A model generated the notes under the pieces. It made no database searches. It saw only the letters and a list, made by a program, of their open reading frames with translations, and was not told where the DNA came from. DNA of 64,000 nt from Geoanaerobacter pelophilus. Lineage in GTDB: Bacteria; Desulfobacterota; Desulfuromonadia; Geobacterales; DSM-12255. Made by a program: the position numbers and the translations under genes. This document shows positions 1-8,754 of this stretch, one piece after another (position 1 is the stretch's first letter; each line of letters starts with the position of its first letter). The stretch covers positions 95,934 through 159,933 of the forward strand of contig NZ_JAHCVJ010000008.1 in NCBI RefSeq assembly GCF_018476885.1, in the 5' to 3' direction.

Positions 1-243
1 CTGTGGGCGCTGTGGCCGGTACTTTTCCCGGCAGGACTGAAGCTCGTCATGTGATTGAGCTGCTTGAACACATGATTTCTCCAGTTGGGAGTTCGCGATT
101 CTCTCCTCGATATGCTGGGCAATCTCGGCTTTTTTCTGTACCAGTGTCTGTCCTTGCCCTTTTGGCGATTTTGTGGAATCGGCGGCGAATGAGGAGGTGA
201 AAGATACGATGGTGAGCGATGCAACGATCAGTGTGGTTTTCAT
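1..243 (-). CDS. Small secreted protein, C-terminus cut by window edge
   Basis: An open frame runs from an ATG at 243 leftwards to the window edge without a stop (81 codons visible). It begins with a clean signal peptide (MKTTLIVASLTIVSFTSSFA followed by AD), then a hydrophilic, Gln/Lys/Glu-rich helical segment with two cysteines (around residues 56 and 71) that could form a disulfide. An AAAGGA ribosome site lies 6-7 nt upstream of the start. I do not recognise the family. Its control region (319-369) carries tandem 10-bp repeats that also occur before the response regulator at 3560, so it is probably a target of that regulator and may be a periplasmic stress-type protein. Confidence 0.7.
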   Translation of the reverse strand, partial: MKTTLIVASLTIVSFTSSFAADSTKSPKGQGQTLVQKKAEIAQHIEERIANSQLEKSCVQAAQSHDELQSCREKYRPQRPQ

Positions 244-318
244 GACGTGATCCTTTGGAATGGAATTACGTGCAGTTGCCTTTTCTGTTAGCTTCAGACT
301 ACACCGATCCCCCTTAAA

Positions 319-369
319 GTTGCGTCAAGGTGCCGCATGGTTGCGTAAAGTTGCATTAAGTTGTGTTAA
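319..369. promoter_or_regulatory. Tandem 10-bp direct repeats, candidate response-regulator operator
   Basis: Four good copies of GTTGYGTNAA-like decamers lie at 319-328, 340-349, 350-359 and 360-369, with a degenerate copy at about 330-339, so the phase is one helical turn throughout. Head-to-tail 10-bp half-sites are the usual layout for OmpR/CpxR-family regulators. The copy GTTGTGTTAA recurs at 3443-3452, in front of the OmpR-family regulator gene. The array sits 76-126 bp upstream of the start at 243. That it is bound by the neighbouring regulator is an inference. Confidence 0.6.
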
Positions 370-412
370 GAGATCCGGTGATCTCCATGGACTTTCTTTG
401 GTTGTGATAAAG

Positions 413-452
413 GAACGCCCCTGCATCACGTAAGGAGATGGCAGGGGCGTTC
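413..452 (-). terminator. Hairpin terminator of the PKD/PEBP gene
   Basis: A perfect 12-bp inverted repeat (GAACGCCCCTGC at 413-424, complement at 441-452) with a 16-nt loop lies just past the stop of the gene at 475. On the minus strand it is followed by a weak T-rich run (CTTTAT). Confidence 0.6.
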
Positions 453-474
453 GTGAATCAGGCTTATCAAGTTT

Positions 475-3294
475 CTAAGGCGCAGTCAGCCCGAAGAGTG
501 GATAGACAGCTGTATCACTAGTATTGGCGACAAATCCGGAATCAGTTGCGGCCAACGGAGCGGAATAAAGGAACGGTGCCGGGCATGACCCGGAAAAGTC
601 GTACGTTCCAATGATATTGCCGTTGGTGTCGGTGTAATTTCCCTTCATAATGGAAGAATAGAGCGCTGTGATCTTTGCCTTCTGGTCGATGGTCTCTCCA
701 TTGAGAATCATGGTGCCGAGGCTCTGGTACACGTTAGCGAACACTGTCGCGTAGTTGTAGTTATTTTCGCCGTCAAGGTCGCCGTAAGTTCCTGACAGGC
801 TCATCACCTGATTGAAGATCGACTTGTCAGTGTCACTTGTTATCAGCAGCTTTCGCAACAGGGTTGCAATCTGTAACCGGATAGAGACTATACTTGTACT
901 GCCGGCATAGAGGTTGTTCCGCTGGGTATCCACCAGTCCCGACATCAGCGCAGCCTGCGTCTCCGTGACATATCCCTTGGTGCTGTCGCTTAAGACTGTG
1001 CCGACATCGGCGGTGAGCGAGGTGCTGATGGCATACCCCTCGTGGCCGATCGCCGGGGCGTCCTTCATATAGAAGCCGCCATAATAGGTGCCTTGCCGCT
1101 CAGGGCAGAAATAGACGTCTGCCTCGATAGAGCCGGCATACCAGCTGAACAGGTCACCGGCGTAGGTCATCACCGCAACGGCATCGCCGCCGTACTGCCT
1201 CAAGAGGGTTCCCATCTTTCTCTGAATCTCAGCTCTCATTGCGGATCCTTCAATGGAGGTGTCGGGCCAGGAAGCCCATCCTTTCCCTTTCATGGCTTCC
1301 AGGTAGGCCTTCTGGGAACTGCTCATCCCATTGAGAACGTTCGCATACAGGAGAGCCCGGTCATAACTGATTTTTCCGTCGATCAGGTACAGCTGGCGCG
1401 AAACACTCTTCACTGCGTCCAAGCTGAGTCCCGTCGATCCGGAAGGGATATCGCCACTGAGCAGATGCCGGAAGGCTTTCATCAGCTTGAATCGACCATA
1501 ACCGTAACTGCTGATGTCAGCCTGTTGGGCTGTCGCCAGAATTGTCAACTGCCGGAACTGCTCGTCACTCAGAATGTAGATGACGTTCTCAGCAACCCTG
1601 GTGAGGAAGCTGGTGTTGTGTCCCATACCGTCCAGATCGTTGTCGCGCAGATACTGGAAGCCGGTGTAGTCGGCCACCTTGCCGGGAGGGAAGAACGACT
1701 GTGAGTTCAGATTGCCGTTCATCATTGCAAATGCTGAAAAAGCCAGGGTTGTCCGCTGCGCTCCGTCTGATATGGTTTGTACGTTGTTCATCCCCATCGG
1801 CGCCGTAGAGGCCACTGTAATGGTCTTTGTGATACTGCTGCTGCCAAATTCGTTTCCGACGGTGAGCGTCACCTGGTAGGTACCGTAATTGTGATAGGTG
1901 TGGATTGGGCTCTGATTCGTAGCAGTTGCGCCGTCTCCGAAATCCCACAACCAACTGGTGGCGCTGAGCCCGGAGGTATTGGTGAAGATGATGGCGGTGT
2001 CGGCTGCCTGCCAACTGAATCCGGGCTCAGGTGCCGTTCGGGCGTAGCTGAGGCTCAGTGAGCTTGACCCGAGGGTTATATTGGCAATAGCCGTTGTGAG
2101 CAGATCTCCGGTGACCTGTGATGGGTCGGCCGGGAGGCTGGGCGTGCCGGAAAGGGCGTACAGGGTTAATGTGTAGGCCTTGGAGCCGGGACCTGTGGAC
2201 TGTGGCGGGGCATAACCCAGAACTGTATGGCTGGTCTTGCCGGCTGTGCCGACAGCGGTATTGTTCCTTGCAAGGCTGACCGATGTGTCAGGGATGTTGT
2301 AGAGCACCCAGTTGTAGAGGGTTGTGCCATCACCAGGCAGGGTAGTCATTACCAGTGCATAGTTGGTGGTTCCCTGTGGAGGGTTGACCCAGGCAAGGGC
2401 CGGAGATGCTCCGCTGCCGTCAATAGTGTAATATATTGGCAGGTTTCCCCCATTAGAGCCGGCATCGCTCATTAGCAGGAAGGTGCTTCCAGTCGAGGTG
2501 ACCGTCACGGTTTTTGTAGTAGTGTTGCTAGCGCCACCTGCATTGGTGACTTTCAATGTCACCGTATAACTGTTTGCTGTTAGGAATGTGTGGGTAGGGT
2601 TCTGGACGGTACTGGTTGTACCGTCACCGAAATTCCACTCCCAGCTGACCGGTGTTCCGGTCGACTGATCAGTGAATTGGATACTCTGCCCGGCATAAGG
2701 AGCGGCATGAGACGACGAAAACGCAGCTGTGAGTCCGGATGCCTGGCTCGCAAAGGTTGCAATGACTCCGGTGTTTCCGTTTATGGCGATGGTGCAGTTT
2801 CCTGTGCCACTGCAGCTGCCGTTAGACCATCCTGTAAAAAGTGATCCATATTCTGCTGTTGCGGTAAGCGTAATACTGCGATTTTGATCAAAAGCTGCCG
2901 TGCAAACCGAGCCGCAGTTGATGCCGCTTGGTGAACTGGTGACATTTCCGCTTCCCGTACCGGACTTTACGACAGCAAGGCTGAACTGCGGTGGTGGCGG
3001 AGGCATTTCGGGAGAAATGGTGATCTGTCCAGATCTGAGGCTCAAAGAGTTGCCGCTGATTTTCAGAGAGCCGATCGTGACAGTCGAATCAAACGTGATC
3101 GAATTGCCGCCTGCTCCTCTAATGTCGACATCGTCACCCCGTGCCGGCAGTTTTGAAGGGGCCCAGTTTGCCGTGGTTTCCCAAGCCCCCCCGCTGGTGA
3201 TGTTCCACGACATTGGACCGGCAAAGGCAATTTTCGGAAGGATCAGCAATATGGCGAAACTAAGCAGCATTTGTATCAAGCAATTCCCTTTCAT
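475..3294 (-). CDS. Large secreted protein with PKD - PEBP - PKD domains
   Basis: 939 aa with signal peptide (1-25). Visible order: a beta-rich N-terminus (about 28-95); a proline hinge; a Cys-containing InlB-like bacterial repeat (about 103-183); PKD domain 1 (about 188-266, WNFGDG motif); a phosphatidylethanolamine-binding (YbhB/YbcL) type domain (about 270-416); PKD domain 2 (about 420-497, WDFGDG); and a long C-terminal domain (500-939) with a CPERQGTYYGGFYMKDAP block that I cannot name. The start has a GGGAG ribosome site. PKD and InlB-like modules are usual in adhesive surface proteins. It is divergent from the response regulator at 3560 and shares a 265-bp control region with it, so co-regulation is likely. 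The function is unknown; secretion is near certain. Confidence 0.85.
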   Translation of the reverse strand: MKGNCLIQMLLSFAILLILPKIAFAGPMSWNITSGGAWETTANWAPSKLPARGDDVDIRGAGGNSITFDSTVTIGSLKISGNSLSLRSGQITISPEMPPPPPQFSLAVVKSGTGSGNVTSSPSGINCGSVCTAAFDQNRSITLTATAEYGSLFTGWSNGSCSGTGNCTIAINGNTGVIATFASQASGLTAAFSSSHAAPYAGQSIQFTDQSTGTPVSWEWNFGDGTTSTVQNPTHTFLTANSYTVTLKVTNAGGASNTTTKTVTVTSTGSTFLLMSDAGSNGGNLPIYYTIDGSGASPALAWVNPPQGTTNYALVMTTLPGDGTTLYNWVLYNIPDTSVSLARNNTAVGTAGKTSHTVLGYAPPQSTGPGSKAYTLTLYALSGTPSLPADPSQVTGDLLTTAIANITLGSSSLSLSYARTAPEPGFSWQAADTAIIFTNTSGLSATSWLWDFGDGATATNQSPIHTYHNYGTYQVTLTVGNEFGSSSITKTITVASTAPMGMNNVQTISDGAQRTTLAFSAFAMMNGNLNSQSFFPPGKVADYTGFQYLRDNDLDGMGHNTSFLTRVAENVIYILSDEQFRQLTILATAQQADISSYGYGRFKLMKAFRHLLSGDIPSGSTGLSLDAVKSVSRQLYLIDGKISYDRALLYANVLNGMSSSQKAYLEAMKGKGWASWPDTSIEGSAMRAEIQRKMGTLLRQYGGDAVAVMTYAGDLFSWYAGSIEADVYFCPERQGTYYGGFYMKDAPAIGHEGYAISTSLTADVGTVLSDSTKGYVTETQAALMSGLVDTQRNNLYAGSTSIVSIRLQIATLLRKLLITSDTDKSIFNQVMSLSGTYGDLDGENNYNYATVFANVYQSLGTMILNGETIDQKAKITALYSSIMKGNYTDTNGNIIGTYDFSGSCPAPFLYSAPLAATDSGFVANTSDTAVYPLFGLTAP

Positions 3295-3432
3295 GGCAAC
3301 ACTCCCATCTCCATGTAATTACAAACAGTGTCGTTTTCACGGAGTCTTCGCGCACATTCCTTTGTCCCTCCAGCCACTGGTAGACTCCCAGTCTGGTGAG
3401 ATCGTCTTTGGTACTTTGAAGAATAGCGGAGG

Positions 3433-3462
3433 CATTTCGTAAGTTGTGTTAAGATTTGCAAA
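3433..3462. promoter_or_regulatory. Decamer repeats in the divergent control region of the regulator
   Basis: GTTGTGTTAA at 3443-3452 is identical to the copy at 360-369. It is flanked in 10-bp phase by weaker copies at 3433-3442 and 3453-3462 (5 and 6 matches of 10 by eye). It lies between the secreted-protein gene (minus) and the response-regulator gene (plus), which fits autoregulation. Confidence 0.5.
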
Positions 3463-3559
3463 GGGGATCGATGGAATTCTTTACAATTTTTAACAAACAG
3501 GGCGCTAACTGTGCGAGTATAGTAAAGATGTTGGCAATCTCTTGTGCAAGGGGTAACAA

Positions 3560-4252
3560 ATGAGCACCATTCTAATCATCGACGATGACAAGGATCTGTG
3601 CGAACTGCTCAGGGACTATCTCGCTGCGGAAGGTTTTTCTGTGGAGTCGGTCTATAATGGTCTGGACGGAGCTGACCAAGCCATTTCCGGCTCATATACT
3701 CTTGTCGTACTCGATGTTATGCTCCCCGGGATAAACGGCTTCGATGTACTGAGAAAAATTCGCGCAGCCTCAAAAATCCCGGTGCTCATGCTGACGGCAC
3801 GGGGGGAGGATGTGGATCGAATCGTCGGTCTGGAGATGGGTGCTGACGACTATCTGCCAAAACCGTTCAACCCCCGGGAGCTGGTAGCAAGGATTCGGGC
3901 GGTATTGCGACGGATGGAGGCGACTCATGAGACACAATCAAATACCGGCAGGATCATCGTTGGAGATGTTGAACTTATTGCCGGTACACGTACCGTGCTT
4001 CGCTCAGGCGAGAAAGTGGATTTGACCACGGTGGAGTTCGCCATTCTCGAAATTCTGTTGCGCCAGGTCGGTAAGGTGGTATCACGCGATGATCTGGTAA
4101 AGCAGGGATTGGGACGAACCCTTACCGCCTACGACCGGAGTATCGATGTGCATGTAAGCAGTCTACGGAAAAAACTGGGGCCGTCGTCAGGCCAGTCGGA
4201 GCGGATCAAAACCATCCGCAACATTGGCTACCTATATTCTGCTGCGATGTAG
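3560..4252 (+). CDS. OmpR-family response regulator (CpxR-like)
   Basis: 230 aa: an N-terminal receiver domain (acidic pocket D8/D9/D10, phospho-acceptor D52 in LDVMLPG, K101 in LPKPF) and a C-terminal winged-helix Trans_reg_C domain (about 130-228). It closely resembles CpxR-type regulators of envelope stress. An AAGGGG ribosome site precedes the ATG. The kinase gene follows 10 bp after the stop, so the two form one operon. Tandem decamers upstream (3433-3462) and before the partial gene at 1-243 are its probable binding sites. The stimulus is not known from sequence. Confidence 0.93.
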   Translation: MSTILIIDDDKDLCELLRDYLAAEGFSVESVYNGLDGADQAISGSYTLVVLDVMLPGINGFDVLRKIRAASKIPVLMLTARGEDVDRIVGLEMGADDYLPKPFNPRELVARIRAVLRRMEATHETQSNTGRIIVGDVELIAGTRTVLRSGEKVDLTTVEFAILEILLRQVGKVVSRDDLVKQGLGRTLTAYDRSIDVHVSSLRKKLGPSSGQSERIKTIRNIGYLYSAAM

Positions 4253-4262
4253 GGCACTGAAC

Positions 4263-5735
4263 ATGCTTAACAAAAGGCGAACACAAAGACCTTCTTTGCT
4301 CATAAGATCATTCTTTATTGGTCTGATCATTTATACCTCTCTTGTTACATTTTCGGTTGCGCAGCAGGAGAAACCCCTCCCTGCACAAGCTGAGCATCAG
4401 GCAGCCACAGAAGATGTCACCCCAAGAACGCGTAGGGTACCGCCTAAGGTTGCTATGGATGCCTGCATTGGGAAAAGGGAAGGAGATCTCTGTGCTTTTA
4501 ACGCACCTGAAGGAGTAAGAAACGGCGAATGCCTGTCGGGGGTAGAGAAGATTTTTGCCTGTAGGCCGTTTCGCGGCGGAGAGCCTGCACAACCTATTGA
4601 AAGTAATTCTCCCGAACCGCCAACTGCTCAGCGTGCCCCATCGCGTTTGGGTACCGGCGCGGAAACTCCAAACAAAACCGCCTCTGAAAATAGCTCTCAA
4701 AAATCAGAACCAAAACCGGTGCCTTCCCTGGAGACAGCACCGGTGACCGCTCCCGCACAACCGGCGACATCACAGCAAGACTCTGCACCACAATTCGCTA
4801 CGATCCAAGACAAGTTAGCTGGCGGCAGCGTTTGGGGGTATATTGCTATTGCCCTTCTCTGCTCCGCGATCACTTGGTTTATGCTTTTTCGCTATTTTAC
4901 TTTTCCTCTCAGGCGCCTGCGCAAGGTTACCCAGCAGCTTGCCGGTGGTGACCTCTCGGCGCGAGTCGGTGAAGGGTTGGTACACCGTAAGGATTATGTG
5001 GCCGATCTCGCCCGGGATGTAGACCGTATGGCTGAAAGAATAGAAAGTTTGGTCGGTGCGCATCAAAGGCTGATCAGGGATGTATCCCACGAATTGCGCT
5101 CACCTCTTGCCAGGCTCAATGTGGCCCTTGAACTCGCCAGGCAGTCTGCCGGACCTGAACATTCTGCCCCTTTTGATCGCATAGAGCGCGAGTCAGAACG
5201 CCTCAACGAATTGATCGGCCAGTTGCTGATGCTTACCCGGCTTGAAAGCGACAGCAGTATGAGCCAGCGCGAGGATATTGATATCGCAGACCTGATTAGG
5301 GATGTCGCCCATGACGTGGACTTTGAGGCTCAAAGCACAAATCGTCGGGTTGTAGCCAGGACAACAGACACAATGACCTTGAGCGGCAACAGGGAACTTC
5401 TCCGCCAAGCTCTGGAAAACCTGGTACGGAATGCCGCTCGCTACACGGAAGAAAATACGGAAGTTGAGATTTCACTGCGCAAAAAGGAATCGGGGGGGCG
5501 TTGCTGGGCCCACATAGAAGTAAGGGATCACGGCCCGGGTGTGCCGGAAACGGTGCTGTACGATATTTTCCGACCCTTCTACCGGGTCAGCGACTCACGC
5601 GAACGTCAAAGCGGTGGAACCGGCGTCGGTTTGGCAATCTCAGACCGAGCGGTACGGTTGCACGGGGGAAGTCTACGTGCATTTAATGCCGCTGGGGGAG
5701 GACTGATCATGGAAATGGAGTTGCCTCTCAAATAG
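4263..5735 (+). CDS. Membrane sensor histidine kinase (CpxA-like) with Cys-rich sensor segment
   Basis: About 490 aa from the ATG at 4263; a TTG at 4224 would overlap the regulator and is less likely. Order: a transmembrane segment or uncleaved signal (about 11-33), a periplasmic part with a compact Cys module (about 65-105; pattern AC-GK--GD-C-F ... G-C ... F-CRP), a Pro/Ala/Gln-rich linker, a second membrane helix (about 190-211), HAMP, HisKA with DVSHELRSPL (about 270), and HATPase_c with N, G1 (DHGPGVP) and G2 (GTGVGL) boxes. It phosphorylates the regulator encoded just upstream. The Cys module in place of the usual CpxA sensor fold is odd and may sense redox state or a metal. A strong terminator follows. 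Confidence 0.9.
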   Translation: MLNKRRTQRPSLLIRSFFIGLIIYTSLVTFSVAQQEKPLPAQAEHQAATEDVTPRTRRVPPKVAMDACIGKREGDLCAFNAPEGVRNGECLSGVEKIFACRPFRGGEPAQPIESNSPEPPTAQRAPSRLGTGAETPNKTASENSSQKSEPKPVPSLETAPVTAPAQPATSQQDSAPQFATIQDKLAGGSVWGYIAIALLCSAITWFMLFRYFTFPLRRLRKVTQQLAGGDLSARVGEGLVHRKDYVADLARDVDRMAERIESLVGAHQRLIRDVSHELRSPLARLNVALELARQSAGPEHSAPFDRIERESERLNELIGQLLMLTRLESDSSMSQREDIDIADLIRDVAHDVDFEAQSTNRRVVARTTDTMTLSGNRELLRQALENLVRNAARYTEENTEVEISLRKKESGGRCWAHIEVRDHGPGVPETVLYDIFRPFYRVSDSRERQSGGTGVGLAISDRAVRLHGGSLRAFNAAGGGLIMEMELPLK

Positions 5736-5786
5736 AAAAGGGTTGTATCGCTAGAATCATAGATTTTTCTTAATGGTAAATAAATA

Positions 5787-5820
5787 GGCCCATGAATTTC
5801 ATGGGCCATCTGTTTTTTTC
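5787..5820 (+). terminator. Rho-independent terminator of the two-component operon
   Basis: Stem GGCCCATG/CATGGGCC (5787-5807) followed by ATCTG and a run of seven T. Confidence 0.9.
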
Positions 5821-5912
5821 TGTACGAAAAAAACTCTCGATTGGGGCCAAAAAACAACTTATGAGTACCCGTTAAAGTCGGTGGCAGTGTCAAGCCTGCT
5901 CGGTGCAGCCGG

Positions 5913-6767
5913 TTATTTGGTACCTTGAGACACCATTTGCAAGGTGTCCTCTATCACAATCTCCAATTCCGCCAGGATAATCTCTTTTGCTCCCAGAACT
6001 TGTGCCTCAGTCGTTGCAAAAAGCACTAGTGTCGGTGCCGGGCACATTCCTATCCCCATCTTGTTGCATGCCTGATCAACAAGCCGAACCAAGGCGAGGA
6101 GCGGATTGGTCTGATTCCACTCCGGGTTATGGTGGTCTTGAACCACGTCACAGTAGATATCAGGCATATTCCATTTTTTCATCAGGATGTAGCCCTGCTC
6201 TTCATGCATGCTGTTCAGGACTTCGCTGACCAGGGCCGGTGAAACAGAAATCCCCAGTTCTCCAGATTTGCACAACTCATCGAGCACCTTGAGCAGGAAC
6301 AATTTGCCGATATCGTGGAGCAGTCCTGCCAGGAAACCCTCTTGAGCAAGGGCGCCGTACCCTGTTTTGGTGGCAAGCCATTTGGTGCCGATGGCACAGC
6401 ACAAGGCATGCTTCCACAGGGTTTGCATGATGGGGTTGAACTGTTCGTTGGAAGATCGGTAAAAATCCTGCTGGGTGGCAAGCATCGCAATGTTGGAGAC
6501 TTCTTTTGCTCCGAGTCGTATTGCGGCATCTCGAATAGTTGTCGCCTTGCTCAGGCCTGAATAGAACACCGAGTTGGCGACTCTAAGCACCTGGCTCGCT
6601 ACCCCAGGGTCGGCAACAATGAGTTGGGATATCTCTTCCAGGGTGTAATCCGGTTTAGCGAGGACTTGCTGGAGCTTGAGCGCCACGGCATGAAACACCG
6701 GGACATCAAGGGTGTTGCGGCTTAAGTGCTCGCTGATTGTTTCGACAATTGACTTTTTGCTCGTCAT
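5913..6767 (-). CDS. HDOD-domain signalling protein
   Basis: 284 aa. Residues about 20-215 form an HDOD domain (VPVFHAVALKLQQVLAKPDY, then the DPGVASQVLRVANSVFYSG block), a non-enzymatic relative of HD phosphohydrolases; LLHDIGK is retained. HDOD proteins are common in Geobacter-type genomes and act in poorly defined signal relays, often tied to motility and second messengers. The gene starts 13 bp after the stop of the GspE-type ATPase gene, so both are in one minus-strand operon. A partner role for the ATPase is inference from this spacing. Confidence 0.88.
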   Translation of the reverse strand: MTSKKSIVETISEHLSRNTLDVPVFHAVALKLQQVLAKPDYTLEEISQLIVADPGVASQVLRVANSVFYSGLSKATTIRDAAIRLGAKEVSNIAMLATQQDFYRSSNEQFNPIMQTLWKHALCCAIGTKWLATKTGYGALAQEGFLAGLLHDIGKLFLLKVLDELCKSGELGISVSPALVSEVLNSMHEEQGYILMKKWNMPDIYCDVVQDHHNPEWNQTNPLLALVRLVDQACNKMGIGMCPAPTLVLFATTEAQVLGAKEIILAELEIVIEDTLQMVSQGTK

Positions 6768-6780
6768 AACTACAAAAACC

Positions 6781-8676
6781 TCATATCCCCAAAATTCTCT
6801 TCAGTTCATGCAACGGTCTCGGTTTGCTGATTCTCGGCAGATCCCTCAGCACTTCGTGGATCGAGATCAGCCCCCTGGCAGCCTTTACCAGACCGTCTTC
6901 AAAGAGCGTGACCAGTCCGGAGGTTTCCATGCTGAGCCTACGGATTTCCGCAGAACTTTTATCACCCAGTATTGCCTCTTTTACCGGTTCGTTCAAAACC
7001 AGCAGCTCGAAGATGGCGGTTCGCCCCTTGAAACCGGTAAAGCGGCATTCCTTGCAGCCTTTTCCTTCTCGGAATTCAGCTCCAGCCAGCTCGGGCGCCA
7101 TATAGCCGAGTCGGCTTATCTCAAGCGGCGTCGGCACATATGGTTCTGCACAGTGGTTGCATACTAATCGAAGCAGCCTTTGCGCCACGACACAGACTAC
7201 TGTTGACGATATCAGGAACGCCTCAATCTCCATATTCATAAGCCGGATAAGCCCGCCAATGCTGTCCTCGGTATGAAAGGTTGTGAGGACCTTGTGACCG
7301 GTCAAGGCGGCCTGGATTGCCGTTTCCGCTGAGAATGTGTCCCTGATTTCTCCGAGGACTATTATGTCAGGGTCTTGCCGGACAATATGCCGGAGCGTCT
7401 CTTCAAAAGTTACGCCGATCTTGGGGTTGATAGAGCATTGCGAAATACCGTCGATGACAAACTCTACCGGATCTTCGGCTGTGATGATGCTGGTGTTGAT
7501 GTTGTTGAGATACTTGACACAGCTGTACAGTGTCGATGTCTTCCCTGATCCGGTGGGGCCGGTTACAATCATGACTCCTGTAGGCGTGTCCAGGGCATCA
7601 TAGATGAAGTGCTCCAGCATGCGAGGCGCCATACCGATGTCGTTTATTTCGAGAATAGAGCCTTTCTTGTTCAACAGCCTCAGGACGATCTTTTCACCGA
7701 AAATCGTTATGTAGAAGGAGACTCGCATGTCAAGATTGAAGCCGTGCTTGCGGCTTTCGAACAGGATCCTGCCATCCTGATGCCGTCGTTTTTCCGCAAT
7801 GTCGGCCTGTGCCATGACCTTAATCCGGCTCGAGATCTGAGGCGCCAGCTCAAGGGGGAGATCCCGGTGTTGCATCATCACCCCGTCCCTTCGGAGGCGG
7901 ATCCGAATCCGGTCTTTCATCGGCTCTATATGGATATCACTGGCATTTTCGGTTATGGCATCATCAAAAAGGGTGTTGATTATCCCGATAACCGTGTTCT
8001 CATCGGCAACACCTTTTTCCGTATGGAGTGCATTTTTTTCCGCATTGGTGAGAGCTTCCAGTATCTCCAGTTTAGAGGTTATGGCCGGGCTGATGTTCTT
8101 GCCGAAAATGGACTCGGCAATTTCCCGTGACTTCTTATCCAGTGGGTCTGCAAAGGCAATGGTAAAAACATCCCCGGTTTTCTCTACCGGAACAAAAAGG
8201 AGGTCACGACAAGTTTGAAACGAGGCCTTGGTAAACAGCTTCTTGTCCAGTTTTCTGAATTCCAGCTCAACCTGCGGAAAGCCGAGTTGGTAAGCGAGTA
8301 CTTCAAGGAGCTTCCGCTCGTCAATGAAGCCGTGAGCCACCAGGAGGTCTCCCAGTTTCATCCCGGAAGCTCCTTCTTTCTGCAGGTTCAAGGCTGCTTG
8401 CAGGTCTGACTCTCGCATGTAGCCGAGTTCGACCAGCAGGTCTCCCATGCGGATCGCCACACGGTTCTTGCGCAAGGTATCGCGGACTTGGTCACCGGTA
8501 ACATAGCCAAGCTCTTGAATTATGTCGATGATAGTCTTTTTTGAGGCAAGCTTGGAGCGAACGCGGATGGCGTAAGAGAGTTGGTCCTTGGTTAGCAGTG
8601 ATTCCTTGACTAGCAGTGGCGCTATCGCCCCTGCTTGGGGAAATAGTTCCTCGGGATTTTTTTGCATGTCACTCAT
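6781..8676 (-). CDS. GspE/PilB-family ATPase with duplicated MshEN-type N-terminus
   Basis: 631 aa from the ATG at 8676 (MSDMQKNPEE; GAGAGA-type ribosome site); a longer frame to 8745 is possible but adds unconserved sequence. The C-terminal half is a type II secretion/type IV pilus assembly ATPase: Walker A GPTGSGKTS (about 373-381), Walker B IIVLGEIRD (about 444-452), and a CNHC ... CKEC zinc site. The N-terminus has tandem 24-residue MshEN-like motifs at about 76-99 and 107-130, known in MshE as a c-di-GMP site, plus a degenerate pair at about 17-70. No pilin, secretin or platform gene is adjacent, so this is an orphan motor. It may be a PilB/GspE paralogue; which apparatus it drives is unknown. 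Confidence 0.88.
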   Translation of the reverse strand: MSDMQKNPEELFPQAGAIAPLLVKESLLTKDQLSYAIRVRSKLASKKTIIDIIQELGYVTGDQVRDTLRKNRVAIRMGDLLVELGYMRESDLQAALNLQKEGASGMKLGDLLVAHGFIDERKLLEVLAYQLGFPQVELEFRKLDKKLFTKASFQTCRDLLFVPVEKTGDVFTIAFADPLDKKSREIAESIFGKNISPAITSKLEILEALTNAEKNALHTEKGVADENTVIGIINTLFDDAITENASDIHIEPMKDRIRIRLRRDGVMMQHRDLPLELAPQISSRIKVMAQADIAEKRRHQDGRILFESRKHGFNLDMRVSFYITIFGEKIVLRLLNKKGSILEINDIGMAPRMLEHFIYDALDTPTGVMIVTGPTGSGKTSTLYSCVKYLNNINTSIITAEDPVEFVIDGISQCSINPKIGVTFEETLRHIVRQDPDIIVLGEIRDTFSAETAIQAALTGHKVLTTFHTEDSIGGLIRLMNMEIEAFLISSTVVCVVAQRLLRLVCNHCAEPYVPTPLEISRLGYMAPELAGAEFREGKGCKECRFTGFKGRTAIFELLVLNEPVKEAILGDKSSAEIRRLSMETSGLVTLFEDGLVKAARGLISIHEVLRDLPRISKPRPLHELKRILGI

Positions 8677-8754
8677 AGGTCTCTCAAAGTCGGGTTGATT
8701 TCGAGAAGTATAGACCATCAACAAGCCAATGCAACCGCTCCGCACCGAAATATA

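Noticed and set aside
3..200. 65-codon plus-strand frame at the left edge
   Set aside because: It is a shadow: the opposite strand holds a frame with a signal peptide and ribosome site that runs to the edge.
1042..1704. 220-codon plus-strand frame under the PKD/PEBP gene
   Set aside because: Antisense to a clear coding region, no ribosome site and no family resemblance.
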